From positions 31,547,517-31,611,516 of the forward strand of contig NC_088645.1 in NCBI RefSeq assembly GCF_964019385.1: a DNA stretch of 64,000 nucleotides, given 5' to 3'. This stretch comes from Sycon ciliatum (lineage: Eukaryota; Porifera; Calcarea; Leucosolenida; Sycettidae). The notes under the pieces were generated by a model, which saw only the letters and a program-made list of their open reading frames with translations, made no database searches and was not told the DNA's origin. The stretch's first letter is position 1. Every line of letters begins with the position of its first letter. The position numbers were made by a program, and so were the translations under genes. Below, one piece after another: positions 52,905-62,129 of the stretch.

Positions 52905-53420
52905 ATCCTGTCCGACGGCAAAAGAGGCTGCAGATTTAGTTTTTCTGCGCGTCGACGGGATGTCTGCGACGCGAAAGTTCAGCTCGCGTTATTTGGCTCG
53001 CACGTCGAAAAATCAACGCGAGTGACCTGCTGCTCACGTCGAAATTTGGACATTACATAAATTTACAGTCTCCTATATAAAACGTATCCTGTTCGACGGC
53101 AAAAGAGGCTGCAGATTTAGTTTTTCTGCGCGTCGACGGGATGTCTGTCCTGACGTTTACTGGGACCGGCGCTGACTCTGCCGATCACGGACGTTCTGGA
53201 CTCGACGAGATGTCTGTCCTGACGTTTCCTGGGATCGGCTTAGACTCTGCCGATCACGGGCGTTCTGGACTCAAAGGGATGTCTGTCCTGACGTTGCCTG
53301 GTACCGCCGGACTCTACCGATCACGGGCGTTCTGGAGTCGACGGGATCTCTCTTCCGACGTTTCCTGTGACCGGCACTGAATCGCTCGTTCACGCTTATT
53401 TTGGAGACGACGGGATCTCT
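52905..53420. repeat. Tandem repeats (~66 bp) and a larger duplication
   Basis: The stretch gtatcctgtccgacggcaaa ... gcgcgtcgacgggatgtctg occurs at 52903-52966 and 53080-53145. From 53138, about four ~66-bp units built on gatgtctgtcctgacgtttc ... cgatcacgggcgttctgga follow, increasingly diverged. Confidence 0.75.
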
Positions 53421-53639
53421 CTTCCAAAGTATGTTTATGCTGACGCATCCTATCACCTAATCGGCGTCTATTCTAATTTAATTTCCTCTTCGTCTCCCTA
53501 TTTCTTTCCAAATCTCCCTCTACATCAGGGAGTCGTATACATAATACGACGAATATTGGTACGGTACGGGACAGATACAGGAGCCCGCAAATATTGTGGA
53601 CAGCTGTTATGTACAATCCTGTAGAGCCTTTGTAGTCAC

Positions 53640-53795
53640 AGATACGGGACAGATACGGGACAGATACGGGATAGCTCCAGCCGTGACACAAACAAACAAA
53701 CAAACAAACAAACAAACAAACACCAAATTAAAGCTGTGTGGACCCTGGCTAGCGCCAGACGTTACTGAAGTAACGTCTTCTGCATAGCTACGGGA
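53640..53795 (+). repeat. Dispersed repeat with (CAAA)n
   Basis: Contains (CAAA)n at 53691-53720. Reverse complement of the repeat at 919-1005. Confidence 0.55.
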
Positions 53796-53796
53796 A

Positions 53797-55193
53797 TAAA
53801 GTAAACTTAGTGCGTAACCTTGTAGACCGTGCGAAGCGTATTTGTTCGTCCTGTAAGCTGCAGGAAGAGCTTGACTTTCTCCGGTCAGTTTTCGTTAAGA
53901 ACGGGTACCCTGAGTTTTTGTTGCAGAAGTTGTTGAAAGTCGAACAAACTACTAAGGCTCCTTTGTTTGGTCCTGCTCGTTGTCCCGTTTATTTATGTTT
54001 GCCGTGGAAAGGGCAGGAGTCGACTAAAGTTTGTAGTGCAGTCAAGTCTGTTGTTCGTCGAACATACTACGCAGTGCACTTCGTGCCAGTCTTTACGACG
54101 ATGCATGCGTTTACGGTGCGGAAGGATGTCCTACCAGCCCATCACCTAAGTCATCTTATTTACAACTTTGAATGCCGACAAATGCGCTAGTCGGTATGTT
54201 GGTAGGACTGTTCGGCACCTGAACGCACGCATCAAACAACACACACCACGTCACATACTTCCACCTTGCGCACAACAACAAAGACCGAAGCGAGGGCGAC
54301 CTAGAAAACAACCAATAACCACACAGCCGTTGCCTACACAACCCACGGATCCTTGCTCACAGACTGTGCTTGCTCCGCCGTCGCTGGTGGCGGTGGTGGG
54401 GGAGAATGGGCGTGGTGGCTCATCGGGTCGGCTTGTGTCGCCGCCTTTGCTCCGGCTGTCGGTGGTTTCCTCGTCGGTGCCCCCGGCGGCTTTGGCTGAG
54501 GCGGTGCCACTTGCGGTCCCGGTCCCACTGCCTAATCCTGATCCTCCGCAATCGGTTCTTGCGGCGGTGGAGCTTGCCAGTGGGAGACCGCGAGCAACAC
54601 TGACAGCTGCATTAACACTACAAATGCCGACTCAAAAAGACCCACCTTGCATATCAGTAGCTCCCACACCAACACCAACAACGCAATCTACAGCAACCAC
54701 AACTAATCCACCATCCAAGCCTATAATTGAAAGACCAAGACGATCAACAGCCAACTACAACAGAAGCTACGCACTCAGCGGACAAGGGCGAAAGGAGGGA
54801 CGTGATAGCAGGGTGACGGCCGAGTTGAGTTCAATGGACCCGGTCAGGCGGGATGGACGAGACAGAGAGAGTACAGAGGAAGCGGAGGTTGGAACGGACG
54901 GCGGAGGGAGCAGTGAGTCGGAGAGCAGTGATGGGAGTGATGGTGAGAATGCCGGTGAGAGTGTTAGTGTTGTGCGTAGGTTTCGTGGTAGCAAGTCTTC
55001 AGTGTACAATCATCTGCTAGCTAATCCTGATTGTTGCAATTCGTATTCCGACTCTTCGTTCACTGTATTGTGCCGTGGTCGTCATGGTTATGGACTACAG
55101 CTAAAAGTGTTGGAAGCTATCTATCAGCGTCTGTACAAGCCTAATTTGTGTGTACAGAAAGATAGTATAATTGGGTTGAAATTGTTCAAGTAA
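53797..55193 (+). pseudogene. PLE family C: C-terminal part with split GIY-YIG, one frameshift
   Basis: 5'-truncated PLE. The first frame (to 54190) gives the post-RT connector NLVDRAKRICSSCKLQEELDFL, CPVYLCLPWKG and the nuclease start YNFECRQ. One extra A in acaaatgcgc (about 54180) shifts into the frame continuing CASRYVGRTVRHLNARIKQH, AT-hook KRGRPRK, a Pro/Ser/Thr- then Glu/Ser-rich linker of about 230 residues, and the second nuclease half SSVYNHLLANPDCC ... FTVLCRGRH ... LKVLEAIYQRLYKPNLCVQKD. Family D at 62-64 kb lacks the extra A. The Ys, Arg, His and Glu expected for catalysis are all present. RT missing. Confidence 0.8.
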
Positions 55194-55615
55194 CGTGTCG
55201 TGTTTAGTGCGGCCAAGCTTGGCCGTTAATGTTCTAGGTGAAATGTACTGCTGTTAAGTGTTATCACGTTGCCTTTCCTTCCTTTCTCCTTTGTTCATTT
55301 CTCGCTGATTGGTAAAATTCACACCTGTAAATTTCACTGTTGTTGCTCTTAGTGTTATTTCTCTAACTTAGATTTTCTATAATAGTTCAATTTTTGTTTC
55401 AGTGTCCTTTAGTACAACGACGATTCCTGATGAGTGTTGTACGAAAACTTGTTTGAATCCATATTTTCTCCCTACACCATTTCTTCATATTTTCATCGTT
55501 TTATTTCACATCGTCTCCACCGTTTTATATTGCATGAATAAAGTACACAAATGTCGGCTCAGCTAGTTTTATTGATTGCGGTTATCAAATTATTGTCTCC
55601 TCACCGTGTGTTTAA

Positions 55616-55645
<30 letters not shown>
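55194..55645 (+). repeat. PLE family C 3' UTR and TTA tail
   Basis: Begins with the hairpin GGCCAA-gc-TTGGCC (55211-55224). It contains AATAAA at 55537 and the terminal motif AATGTCGGCTCAGCTAGTTT (55550), and ends in (ATT)n at 55615-55645. Confidence 0.8.
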
Positions 55646-55648
<3 letters not shown>

Positions 55649-55651
55649 CTC

Positions 55652-55825
55652 ATAAAAAGGACACACTTCAGGCTCATTACAAACATCTTGAAAGTTTTTG
55701 TCTTCACAAGTATACTTTCAAGCCTTCTCATCAGGTGAAATACAGGCGAGGGAAAAGGAAGAGGAACAGTGAACTTTCAAGATGTTTGTAATGAGCCTGA
55801 AGTGTGTCCTTTTTAAGAGTATTAT
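55652..55825. repeat. Small inverted repeat
   Basis: aaaaggacacacttcaggct (55656) is mirrored by agcctgaagtgtgtcctttt (55793), with caaacatcttgaaagtttt/ctttcaagatgtttg as its inner part. A ~160-bp foldback between two ATT tracts, either a MITE or an inverted end. Confidence 0.65.
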
Positions 55826-55870
55826 CGCATTTTTGTCTCAGAGGAAACTATTATTATTATTATTATTATT

Positions 55871-55977
55871 CTGGTTCGAGTCCTGGTGGTGACAGTCAAT
55901 TTTTTCTTCAGACTTTTCCCGTTTGTCTCTTTCCCTCAAAACCAGTTAATATCATTATTATTATTATTATTATTATT
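55871..55977 (+). mobile_element. SINE fragment (3' tail), copy 3
   Basis: Begins inside the B box (ctggttcgagtcctggtggt) and keeps the whole SINE tail and (ATT)n. Preceded by another ATT tract. Confidence 0.75.
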
Positions 55978-57193
55978 TCTCCTTTATTCACTTCTTTCGA
56001 AGGCGATAAGCCAGACCCACCGGGAAATATTTCCATGGGTGGGAGCAAAAAGAAAGTGAAAAAACAAACAAAAATAAATAAATAAATAAAACCTAAAAAC
56101 CAAAGGGACAAGAAATAGTAGAAGGAAGAGGAAGAAAGGAAAGAAACTCAATCCGAACTCCAACATCAAAACAATAATAAAGAATTTGCAGCGACAGGCA
56201 AAATACATCAACCAATGAAGGGAGTAACAAAGGAAATATCAGTCTTTATCAGTCGTTATTCAAGTCTCTTAGCTATTGAACATGCAAACGCAGCAGAGGT
56301 GCATCTACATGTTAAGGATAGTTCTTAGTATTTTAATCGAACCTTGTATAGCCTCCTGTTGTACAATAGCCAGGTCTCCTCCCTGCACAGTCTGAAGGCA
56401 TTGAGGAGTCTCCCTCACCAAGCCTCCCAGGGCACCGACAACCACAGGGACCACGTCAACCTGGGTGAGGGACCAAATCCTCGAAATCTCCCGCTTCAAA
56501 TCATAATATTTCGAGCGCTTTTCAGCCATTTTCTTATTGATGTTGTTCTCACCAGGAACGCTGATGTCTATAATGTAGGCGATGCGCTCCTTGTCATCAA
56601 CAAGGAGCAGATCGGGCCTGTTTGCTGATAGTTTCAGGTCAGTTGGGACCGAATACTCCCAATAGAGGCGATACTGATCACTCTTGACCAATGCCTTGAG
56701 CTGGTGGTCGAATCGTGAAGCACCAGTAGGTAGATCTCGTGCTTTACACATTTCGAAGTGCACATACTTTACTATCCGGTTATGTCGTTCAATGTAACTG
56801 GTCCGAGCAAGAACTGGGCAGGCACTGACAATGTGGTCAATTGTTTCTAAGCTGCCCTTGCAAAGCCTGCAATTGGCATCAGTTCGAGCAATTGACTTCA
56901 TTATGGCGTATTGGTAATTTTTCGTTTTGAGGGATTGGTCTTGTGCTGCCATAATCATGCCTTCAGTTGAAGGTTTCAGTGTCCTTGATTTCAACCACAT
57001 GAAGGTAAGCTCCTTATCTAGGCGATTCTCCTCCAATCGGCTCCAATATCTCCCATGCAGCGGCATAGTGGAAAGTGTTTTGGATTTTCGCTCAGCGCAC
57101 GCTTGTTTAATGGTATGCTTATTGGGTAAAGCTGGTCCAGCTGCTGGCAGATCCAAACTCGACAGGAACTTAGCGGCCTTTGCAGCCTTTGCA
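55978..57193 (-). mobile_element. 5'-truncated RLE-type LINE (R4/Dong-like) in TAA repeats
   Basis: Bounded by ATT tracts on both sides (55950-55977 and 57194-57217). The coding part is at 56305-57192 and a 3' UTR of about 330 bp runs to 55978. R4-clade Dong elements are known to insert specifically into TAA repeats, which fits. Confidence 0.65.
56305..57192 (-). CDS. RLE-LINE C-terminal: zinc knuckle and restriction-like endonuclease
   Basis: About 295 codons, open upstream into the ATT tract where the element is truncated, with the natural stop at 56305. It has a CCHC knuckle CRLCKGSLETIDHIVSACP, a conserved block SYIERHNRIVKYVHFEMC, then the PD-(D/E)xK-type nuclease signature NRPDLLLVDDKERIAYIIDISVPG and EKRSKYYDLKREI. 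It ends with an aliphatic VVPVVVGALGGL segment. This is the order found after the RT in R2/R4/NeSL-type LINEs, where the nuclease nicks a specific target. Without the RT the copy is dead, but the frame is undamaged. Confidence 0.75.
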   Translation of the reverse strand, partial: AKAAKAAKFLSSLDLPAAGPALPNKHTIKQACAERKSKTLSTMPLHGRYWSRLEENRLDKELTFMWLKSRTLKPSTEGMIMAAQDQSLKTKNYQYAIMKSIARTDANCRLCKGSLETIDHIVSACPVLARTSYIERHNRIVKYVHFEMCKARDLPTGASRFDHQLKALVKSDQYRLYWEYSVPTDLKLSANRPDLLLVDDKERIAYIIDISVPGENNINKKMAEKRSKYYDLKREISRIWSLTQVDVVPVVVGALGGLVRETPQCLQTVQGGDLAIVQQEAIQGSIKILRTILNM

Positions 57194-57453
57194 GTTATTA
57201 TTATTATTATTATTATTTTCACTAGTTTGAGGGAAAAAGACAAACGGGAAAAGTCTGAAGAAAAAATTGACTGTCACCACCAGGACTCGAACCAGGGACC
57301 CTCGCTTGTAGCTAGTGATGCTCTAACCACTGAACTATGGTGTAGTCGTCATCCCAGCAGAGACTGTTCAACATTTTCTTCAGACTTCGTAGCTCACACT
57401 TCCTGTGAATCCACACAGGCGGGTGGGACGCAGCCCTCACTGTACCCACACAC
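57194..57453 (-). mobile_element. tRNA-derived SINE, copy 2
   Basis: Full-length match to 39747-40005, with the ATT tail at 57194-57217 and tRNA-like core at 57273-57344. The tail of this SINE and the 5' truncation point of the RLE LINE meet in the same ATT tract. Confidence 0.8.
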
Positions 57454-57469
57454 TTCACGTACATTCTAG

Positions 57470-58110
57470 AACGCGGGGAGCCCCAAGTCATAAGATCTTC
57501 ACTAGTTATTAAGGACGTTTAGCAACGCAAAAATTCGAAAGAAAATTCGAGTCTGGGAATGAGTACAGAAACAAAGGTTGAACTTCGAAAACTTGGACGC
57601 GAAGTTGCAGTAAATAGAGAGGTTCCGCACTACGTAAACTTGAGCAACTTTACGTTAGCGGGCCGGGAAAACCGGTGAATTCGCGAGTTTGCACTCCACT
57701 AACGGAAAGTTGTCTACGTAGAGTACGTAGATAGGGCTCTGATAACGTAGCTGGTCCGTAAATCATGGGATTCTCTTCCTCAGCAATTAAAGTCCAGCAA
57801 CACCCTCAATGCGTTTTTAAGCTTGATAAATATACACGTACGTCGATCTTCATTTACTAATCATTGAATTCAATTCTCTTTGTGTATTACTTCAAGGTCC
57901 AAAGTAAATCACATATGCTACCTGTACAATTCATTCTGGTTTTGGATTGATCTTTATAATTGATTTTGGATTTGGATTGATTTACTTTTATTTCATTTTC
58001 ATTTTCATTTAACTTGCCATATTTTGCGTGTGCATTTTTGCCTTCTTGCTCTTTTATTCCATGGCTGGTAGCCCTCATTCATAATATTGGTTGACACCAT
58101 GTCATCCATG
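57470..58110. other. Unassigned DNA with a MITE-like word
   Basis: tagagaggttccgcactacg at 57618 resembles a terminus of the GAGAGGTTCTGC MITEs but no partner was found. No gene. Confidence 0.35.
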
Positions 58111-58222
58111 AATTGAGAATAATAATAATAATAATGTCTCTTTCCCTCAAAACCAGTTAAAATAATAATAATAATAATATTAACTGGTTTGAGGGAAAGA
58201 GATAATAATAATAATAATCATT
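58111..58222. repeat. Two facing SINE tail ends between AAT tracts
   Basis: gtctctttccctcaaaacca at 58135 and its inverse at 58179-58199 are separated by (AAT)n and followed by another (AAT)n. Two extremely short SINE 3' ends in opposite orientation. Confidence 0.7.
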
Positions 58223-58880
58223 TTAGAATTGCGATCAACAGAACGAGCTGAACGGACATTTCACAAAGGCTTTTATTGTATTCAAAAAACGAGTGGATAC
58301 GAAGGCAGTGAAAAACATGGAAGAAAGAAAAAATGTGATATGGAGAAAATGATGAACAAAAAATCGTACTTCGAACTAGTTTTCGCACAACACTCCTCAG
58401 GAAGCTACGTTGTACTAATGAAAAACAATCCAGAAAGATACTAATAAAGAGAAATGGAGTGAGAAGAAACAACACCTATGAAAATGATAATCCTAGCACT
58501 AAGGTAATAACAGGAAAAACTGCGAAAGCACGTAACGAACTTGTAAAGACTACTATTATACTGTGACACAAGATATGACACCATGGCCAACCAGGGCCAA
58601 ACAGACAGAACAAGCTGCTACTAGAACAATTTCAAACGAATAATGCTGTCCTTCTGGACACACTGTTATTACCTTAGTGCTAGGATTCTCATTTTCATAG
58701 GAGTGTTGTGCGAAAACTAGTTCGAAGTACGTTTTTTTGTTCATCATTTTCTCCATATCGCATTTTTTCTTTCTTCCATGTGTTTCACTGCCTTCGTATC
58801 CACTCGTTTTTTGAATACAATAAAAGCCTTTGTGAAATGTCGGTTCAGCTCGTTCTGTTGATCGTAATTCTAAAACTATT
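58223..58880. mobile_element. PLE family F: head-to-head 3'-end palindrome
   Basis: The left arm (58223-58515, minus) and right arm (58667-58876, plus) are inverted copies of a PLE 3' UTR, each ending in the terminal motif (aaatgtcgg-ttcagctcgtt) next to AAT repeats. The right arm lacks about 78 bp. The centre (58623-58662, minus) encodes the last PLE residues CVQKDSII.LKLF. Confidence 0.75.
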
Positions 58881-59332
58881 GTCACCTCGACGCCTATTTA
58901 AATAATAATAATAATAACCTACGTGGAGATAATAATTTTAATATAGCTATGAATAGGATGAAGGCCGCAGACATCACGCAACTACGTTACTTGTTTGACA
59001 TGTATTACTGTGTATTTTATAAAAAACATATTATTGAAAACCCAGAATCGATTATCTCGTTCCTATCATCAGTGGGAAAAACGGAACTAAGGATACAACC
59101 AAAGAAACTGAAGTACTGTAAATAGAAAGGTGTTAGAAATAACATCAAGATACAAAGTAGTGGTTGCGACTTCGGCGATAATTTGTAAGAAAGGGTTTGC
59201 TCCCCACACCGGAGCTCGCGCTATTCCGCCGACTTTACTTGACACTTGACTGACTCACGACTGCCATCCAGAGCACACGAGAAGTCCATCGAACCTTCGA
59301 CTCGGCAAACCTGCAAGAAAGCACCACTCCCT

Positions 59333-59378
59333 GCTCAATACACAGTGTTTCGGGGAATTCACCCCTCATCAGTTGAGC
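59333..59378 (-). ncRNA. Type I hammerhead ribozyme, minus piece
   Basis: Same as 32883-32928. Confidence 0.8.
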
Positions 59379-59441
59379 TTGAGTAGGCTGAGCACTATAT
59401 AAGTGGTGCTCTTCAGGCACAATCTTCCTCAGCCTACTCAA

Positions 59442-59487
59442 GCTCAACTGATGAGGGGTGAATTCCCCGAAACCCTGTGTATTGAGC
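59442..59487 (+). ncRNA. Hammerhead ribozyme, plus piece, helix III weakened
   Basis: Core intact, but helix III reads ACCC...GTGT where other copies have ACAC...GTGT, losing one pair. Confidence 0.75.
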
Positions 59488-59800
59488 AGGTAGTGGTGCT
59501 TTCTTGCAGGTTTGCCGAGTCTAAGGTTCGATGGACTTCTCGTGTGCTCTGGATGGCAGTCGTGAGTCAGTCAAGTGTCAAGTAAAGTCGGCGGAATAGC
59601 GCGAGCTCCGGTGTGGGGAGCAAACCCTTTCTTATCAAGATACAAGTGCAATAAAACCACTAGAGGAAACGCAAGAAAGGTAACAAGATTACATAACCAA
59701 AGGCGAGAAGGCATTGAACGAAGTGTCAACCTACGAATACAACTTCAGTGCAACAATGTGCTCTTTCTGCTTACACAAAACAGGCTTATGAATACGTATA

Positions 59801-60271
59801 GCGGATCTGGAGGAACAACTCCGCTCACGGGACGAGCAGCTAGCAAACGGGAGACAAGTGGTCTGTACTGAAACGGAGGATGGGACGAATGATCAGAGGA
59901 TGGAAGAGGAATTGGATGACGAAACGGTTGGTGAGGAGACCGAGGACGAGGCAGATGATGGTGGTGATGATGATCGTGAGGATGACGAGCGGAACGAGGA
60001 AGAGGACGAGGAGATGGACGAGGAGGAGTCGGGTGGGAAGGAGCGAGATGAGGCGGATGAATGTGTTGATCGTAAGAAGTCAGCTGTGTATCTACACTTG
60101 TTGTCTCGTCCTGACTGTCTTGGTGTGTATGATGACTCTCATTTTTCTGTACTGTGTCGTGCGCGTTATGTCCAACAGTTGAAAGTCCTAGAGGCAGTTT
60201 GTATACGTATTCATAAGCCTGTTTTGTGTAAGCAGAAAGAGCACATTGTTGCACTGAAGTTGTATTCGTAG
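59801..60271 (+). pseudogene. PLE family E: acidic linker and second half of split GIY-YIG
   Basis: An open frame to the stop at 60271. It starts with an extremely acidic linker (EEELDDETVGEETEDEADDG and more, about 70 residues of mostly Asp and Glu) and continues with SAVYLHLLSRPDCLGVYDDS, HFSVLCRARY and LKVLEAVCIRIHKPVLCKQKE, the second half of the split nuclease with its His and Glu. The first half, AT-hook and RT are missing. The linker composition is unlike that of families A-D while the nuclease half is conserved. Confidence 0.75.
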
Positions 60272-60597
60272 GTTGACACTTCGTTCAGTGCCTTCTCGCC
60301 TTTGGTTATGTAATCTTGTTACCTTTCTTGCGTTTCCTCTAGTGGTTTTATTGCACTTGTATCTTGATGTTATTTCTAACGCCTTTCTATTTACAGTACT
60401 TAACTTCAGTTTCTTTGGTTGTATCCTTAGTTCCGTTTTTTCCCACTGATGATAGGAACCAGAAAATCGATTCTGGGTTTTCAATAATATTTTTGTTATA
60501 AAATACACAGTAATACATGTCAAACAAGTAACGTAGTTGCGTGATGATGCGGCCTTCATCCTATTCATAGCTATATTAAAATAATAATAATAATAAG

Positions 60598-61657
60598 AGA
60601 TATTTAATCGAGGAACAGGTGTGTCAACGAAAACGTGTTGCAGGATGTGTGGCAGGGACAAGGAAACGGTTTTCCAACTTATTGGAGCGTGTACAGCTTG
60701 TGCGGGAAGTCACTATATCAGTCGCCACAACAGGTTAGCAAAATATCTCCACTGGACATTGTGCAGGAAGTATGGTGCATCGGACATTTCGAATAAGTAC
60801 ACAAGTCACCAACTCACCAACGTCGTGTACAGTGCTGAAACGGATGTGTCAATCTACTGGGAAGTGCCAATTCCAACAGCAGCGCCCGTTGGAGCAAACA
60901 GACCCGACATTATTATCAAGGGCAAAGATGAAGCGTTCCTTGTGGACGTAAGTGTCCCTCTGGATAGGAACATCCGCCAAAAATCTGTGGAAAAGATACA
61001 GAAATATCAAGGCCTGAAGCGTGAGGTGGAGCAGATGTGGCAGGTGCGGGCCAAGATCGTGCCAGTAATTGTGGGGGCATTAGGCGGATTAACCCCCTCG
61101 ACTGCTGACTTTGTGAGGGAACTGGATGCCGGAGCCAGTGTATCGATCTTGCAAAAGGAGGCGCTCCTTGGCACAGTTGAAATCATCAGGTCAATAACTC
61201 AGATGAAATAATAATTACACTCTAATAAGTTACATTGGTTTGCGAATGCCCATGGTTCGAACTATTAGTTGTAGCCCCCATTCACCGGTTTTGACGGTGC
61301 TTCACTGATGTTGAATGAGAAGAATTATATTGCTGCCTTCAGTGCTATTGTGTCGCTGAAGGGCTCGATTTCAGATTTGATGACGGTTACTTTTCAACGG
61401 ATTTTGTTTTCTGATTTAGCTATCTTGCTATTACTGTACCTGCTTGTGTTAAGTCTCATTCTCGCAGATAAGTTCTATAATAGATTGAACATCCATCATT
61501 GTAGATTTGCTGTTCACAGTATTTCTCTCTTTTTTCTTTCTTTTTTCTCAGTCTCCCTTATTATATTTTCTTCAAATACAACAGCAGTACTCCCCATGGT
61601 CTTAAATGACCTGGGATGCTGCATAATACAAACACAAAACCAATAAAGCCACCCCCA
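60598..61657 (+). mobile_element. 5'-truncated RLE-type LINE, second copy, in TAA repeats
   Basis: From the TAA tract at 60580-60597 to the TAA tract at 61658-61684. It has coding region to 61211, a 3' UTR of about 440 bp, and AATAAA-like caataaagcc just before the tail. Confidence 0.7.
60606..61211 (+). CDS. RLE-LINE C-terminal endonuclease, second family
   Basis: About 200 codons, no natural start (truncated), ending at 61211. CRMCGRDKETVFQLIGACTAC aligns with the CCHC knuckle of the copy at 56305 but has Gln where the His should be. HYISRHNRLAKYLHWTLC, ANRPDIIIKGKDEAFLVDVSVPLDRNI and EKIQKYQGLKREVEQMW match the restriction-like nuclease region with the RPD and VDVSVP catalytic motifs intact, followed by VPVIVGALGGL. 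Protein identity to the other copy is moderate, so they are two families. No RT. Confidence 0.75.
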   Translation, partial: NRGTGVSTKTCCRMCGRDKETVFQLIGACTACAGSHYISRHNRLAKYLHWTLCRKYGASDISNKYTSHQLTNVVYSAETDVSIYWEVPIPTAAPVGANRPDIIIKGKDEAFLVDVSVPLDRNIRQKSVEKIQKYQGLKREVEQMWQVRAKIVPVIVGALGGLTPSTADFVRELDAGASVSILQKEALLGTVEIIRSITQMK

Positions 61658-62129
61658 TAATAATAATAATAATAATAATAATTTGATAACCGCAATCAAT
61701 AATACAAGCTGGATCGACATTTGTGTACACTGTATTCATGTATTGTAAAACTGTGGAGACAATGTGCAATAAAACGATGAAAAATGTGACGAAATTGTGT
61801 AGAGAAAGAAAGGGATTCAAACAAGTTTTCGTACAACACTCATCAGGAATCTTCATTGCACTAAAGGACACTGAAAACAAAATTGAACTATTATAGAAAA
61901 TCTAAGTTAGAGAAATAACACTAAGAACAACAGCAGTGACATTTACAAGTGTGAATTTTAACAATGAAAGCGAGAGCAATAACGAATGTGTGTACTAACA
62001 CTAAACTTGCAACTGAAAAGTGAACAAAGAAGAGAAAGAAAGAAGGAAGGACAAAGTGATAACAAATAACAGCAGTACATTACACCTAGAACCTTAACGG
62101 CCAAGCTTGGCCGCACCAAACATGACACT
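61658..62129 (-). repeat. PLE family D 3' UTR and TAA tail
   Basis: On the minus strand: post-stop hairpin GGCCAA-gc-TTGGCC (62099-62112), T-rich UTR, terminal motif (caaatgtcgatccagcttgt, inverse, 61703-61722) and the TAA tract at 61658-61684 shared with the RLE LINE's tail. Confidence 0.8.

Larger units (their letters stand above)
59144..59645. mobile_element. Retrozyme insertion with 12-bp target duplication
   Basis: A 478-bp insert (59156-59633) is flanked by ATCAAGATACAA (59144-59155 and 59634-59645). The other arm of the PLE palindrome has the uninterrupted sequence (about 60357-60368, inverse), an internal empty site. The insert is two facing pieces of the 477-bp unit: minus to 59391, plus from 59392. 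Confidence 0.9.
58936..60598. mobile_element. PLE family E: head-to-head palindrome
   Basis: The left arm (58936-59800, minus, interrupted by a retrozyme) is the reverse complement of the right arm 60202-60579 (plus). Both outer ends meet TAA/AAT repeats (58901-58915 and 60580-60597). The unique centre 59801-60201 is plus-strand coding. Confidence 0.85.
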
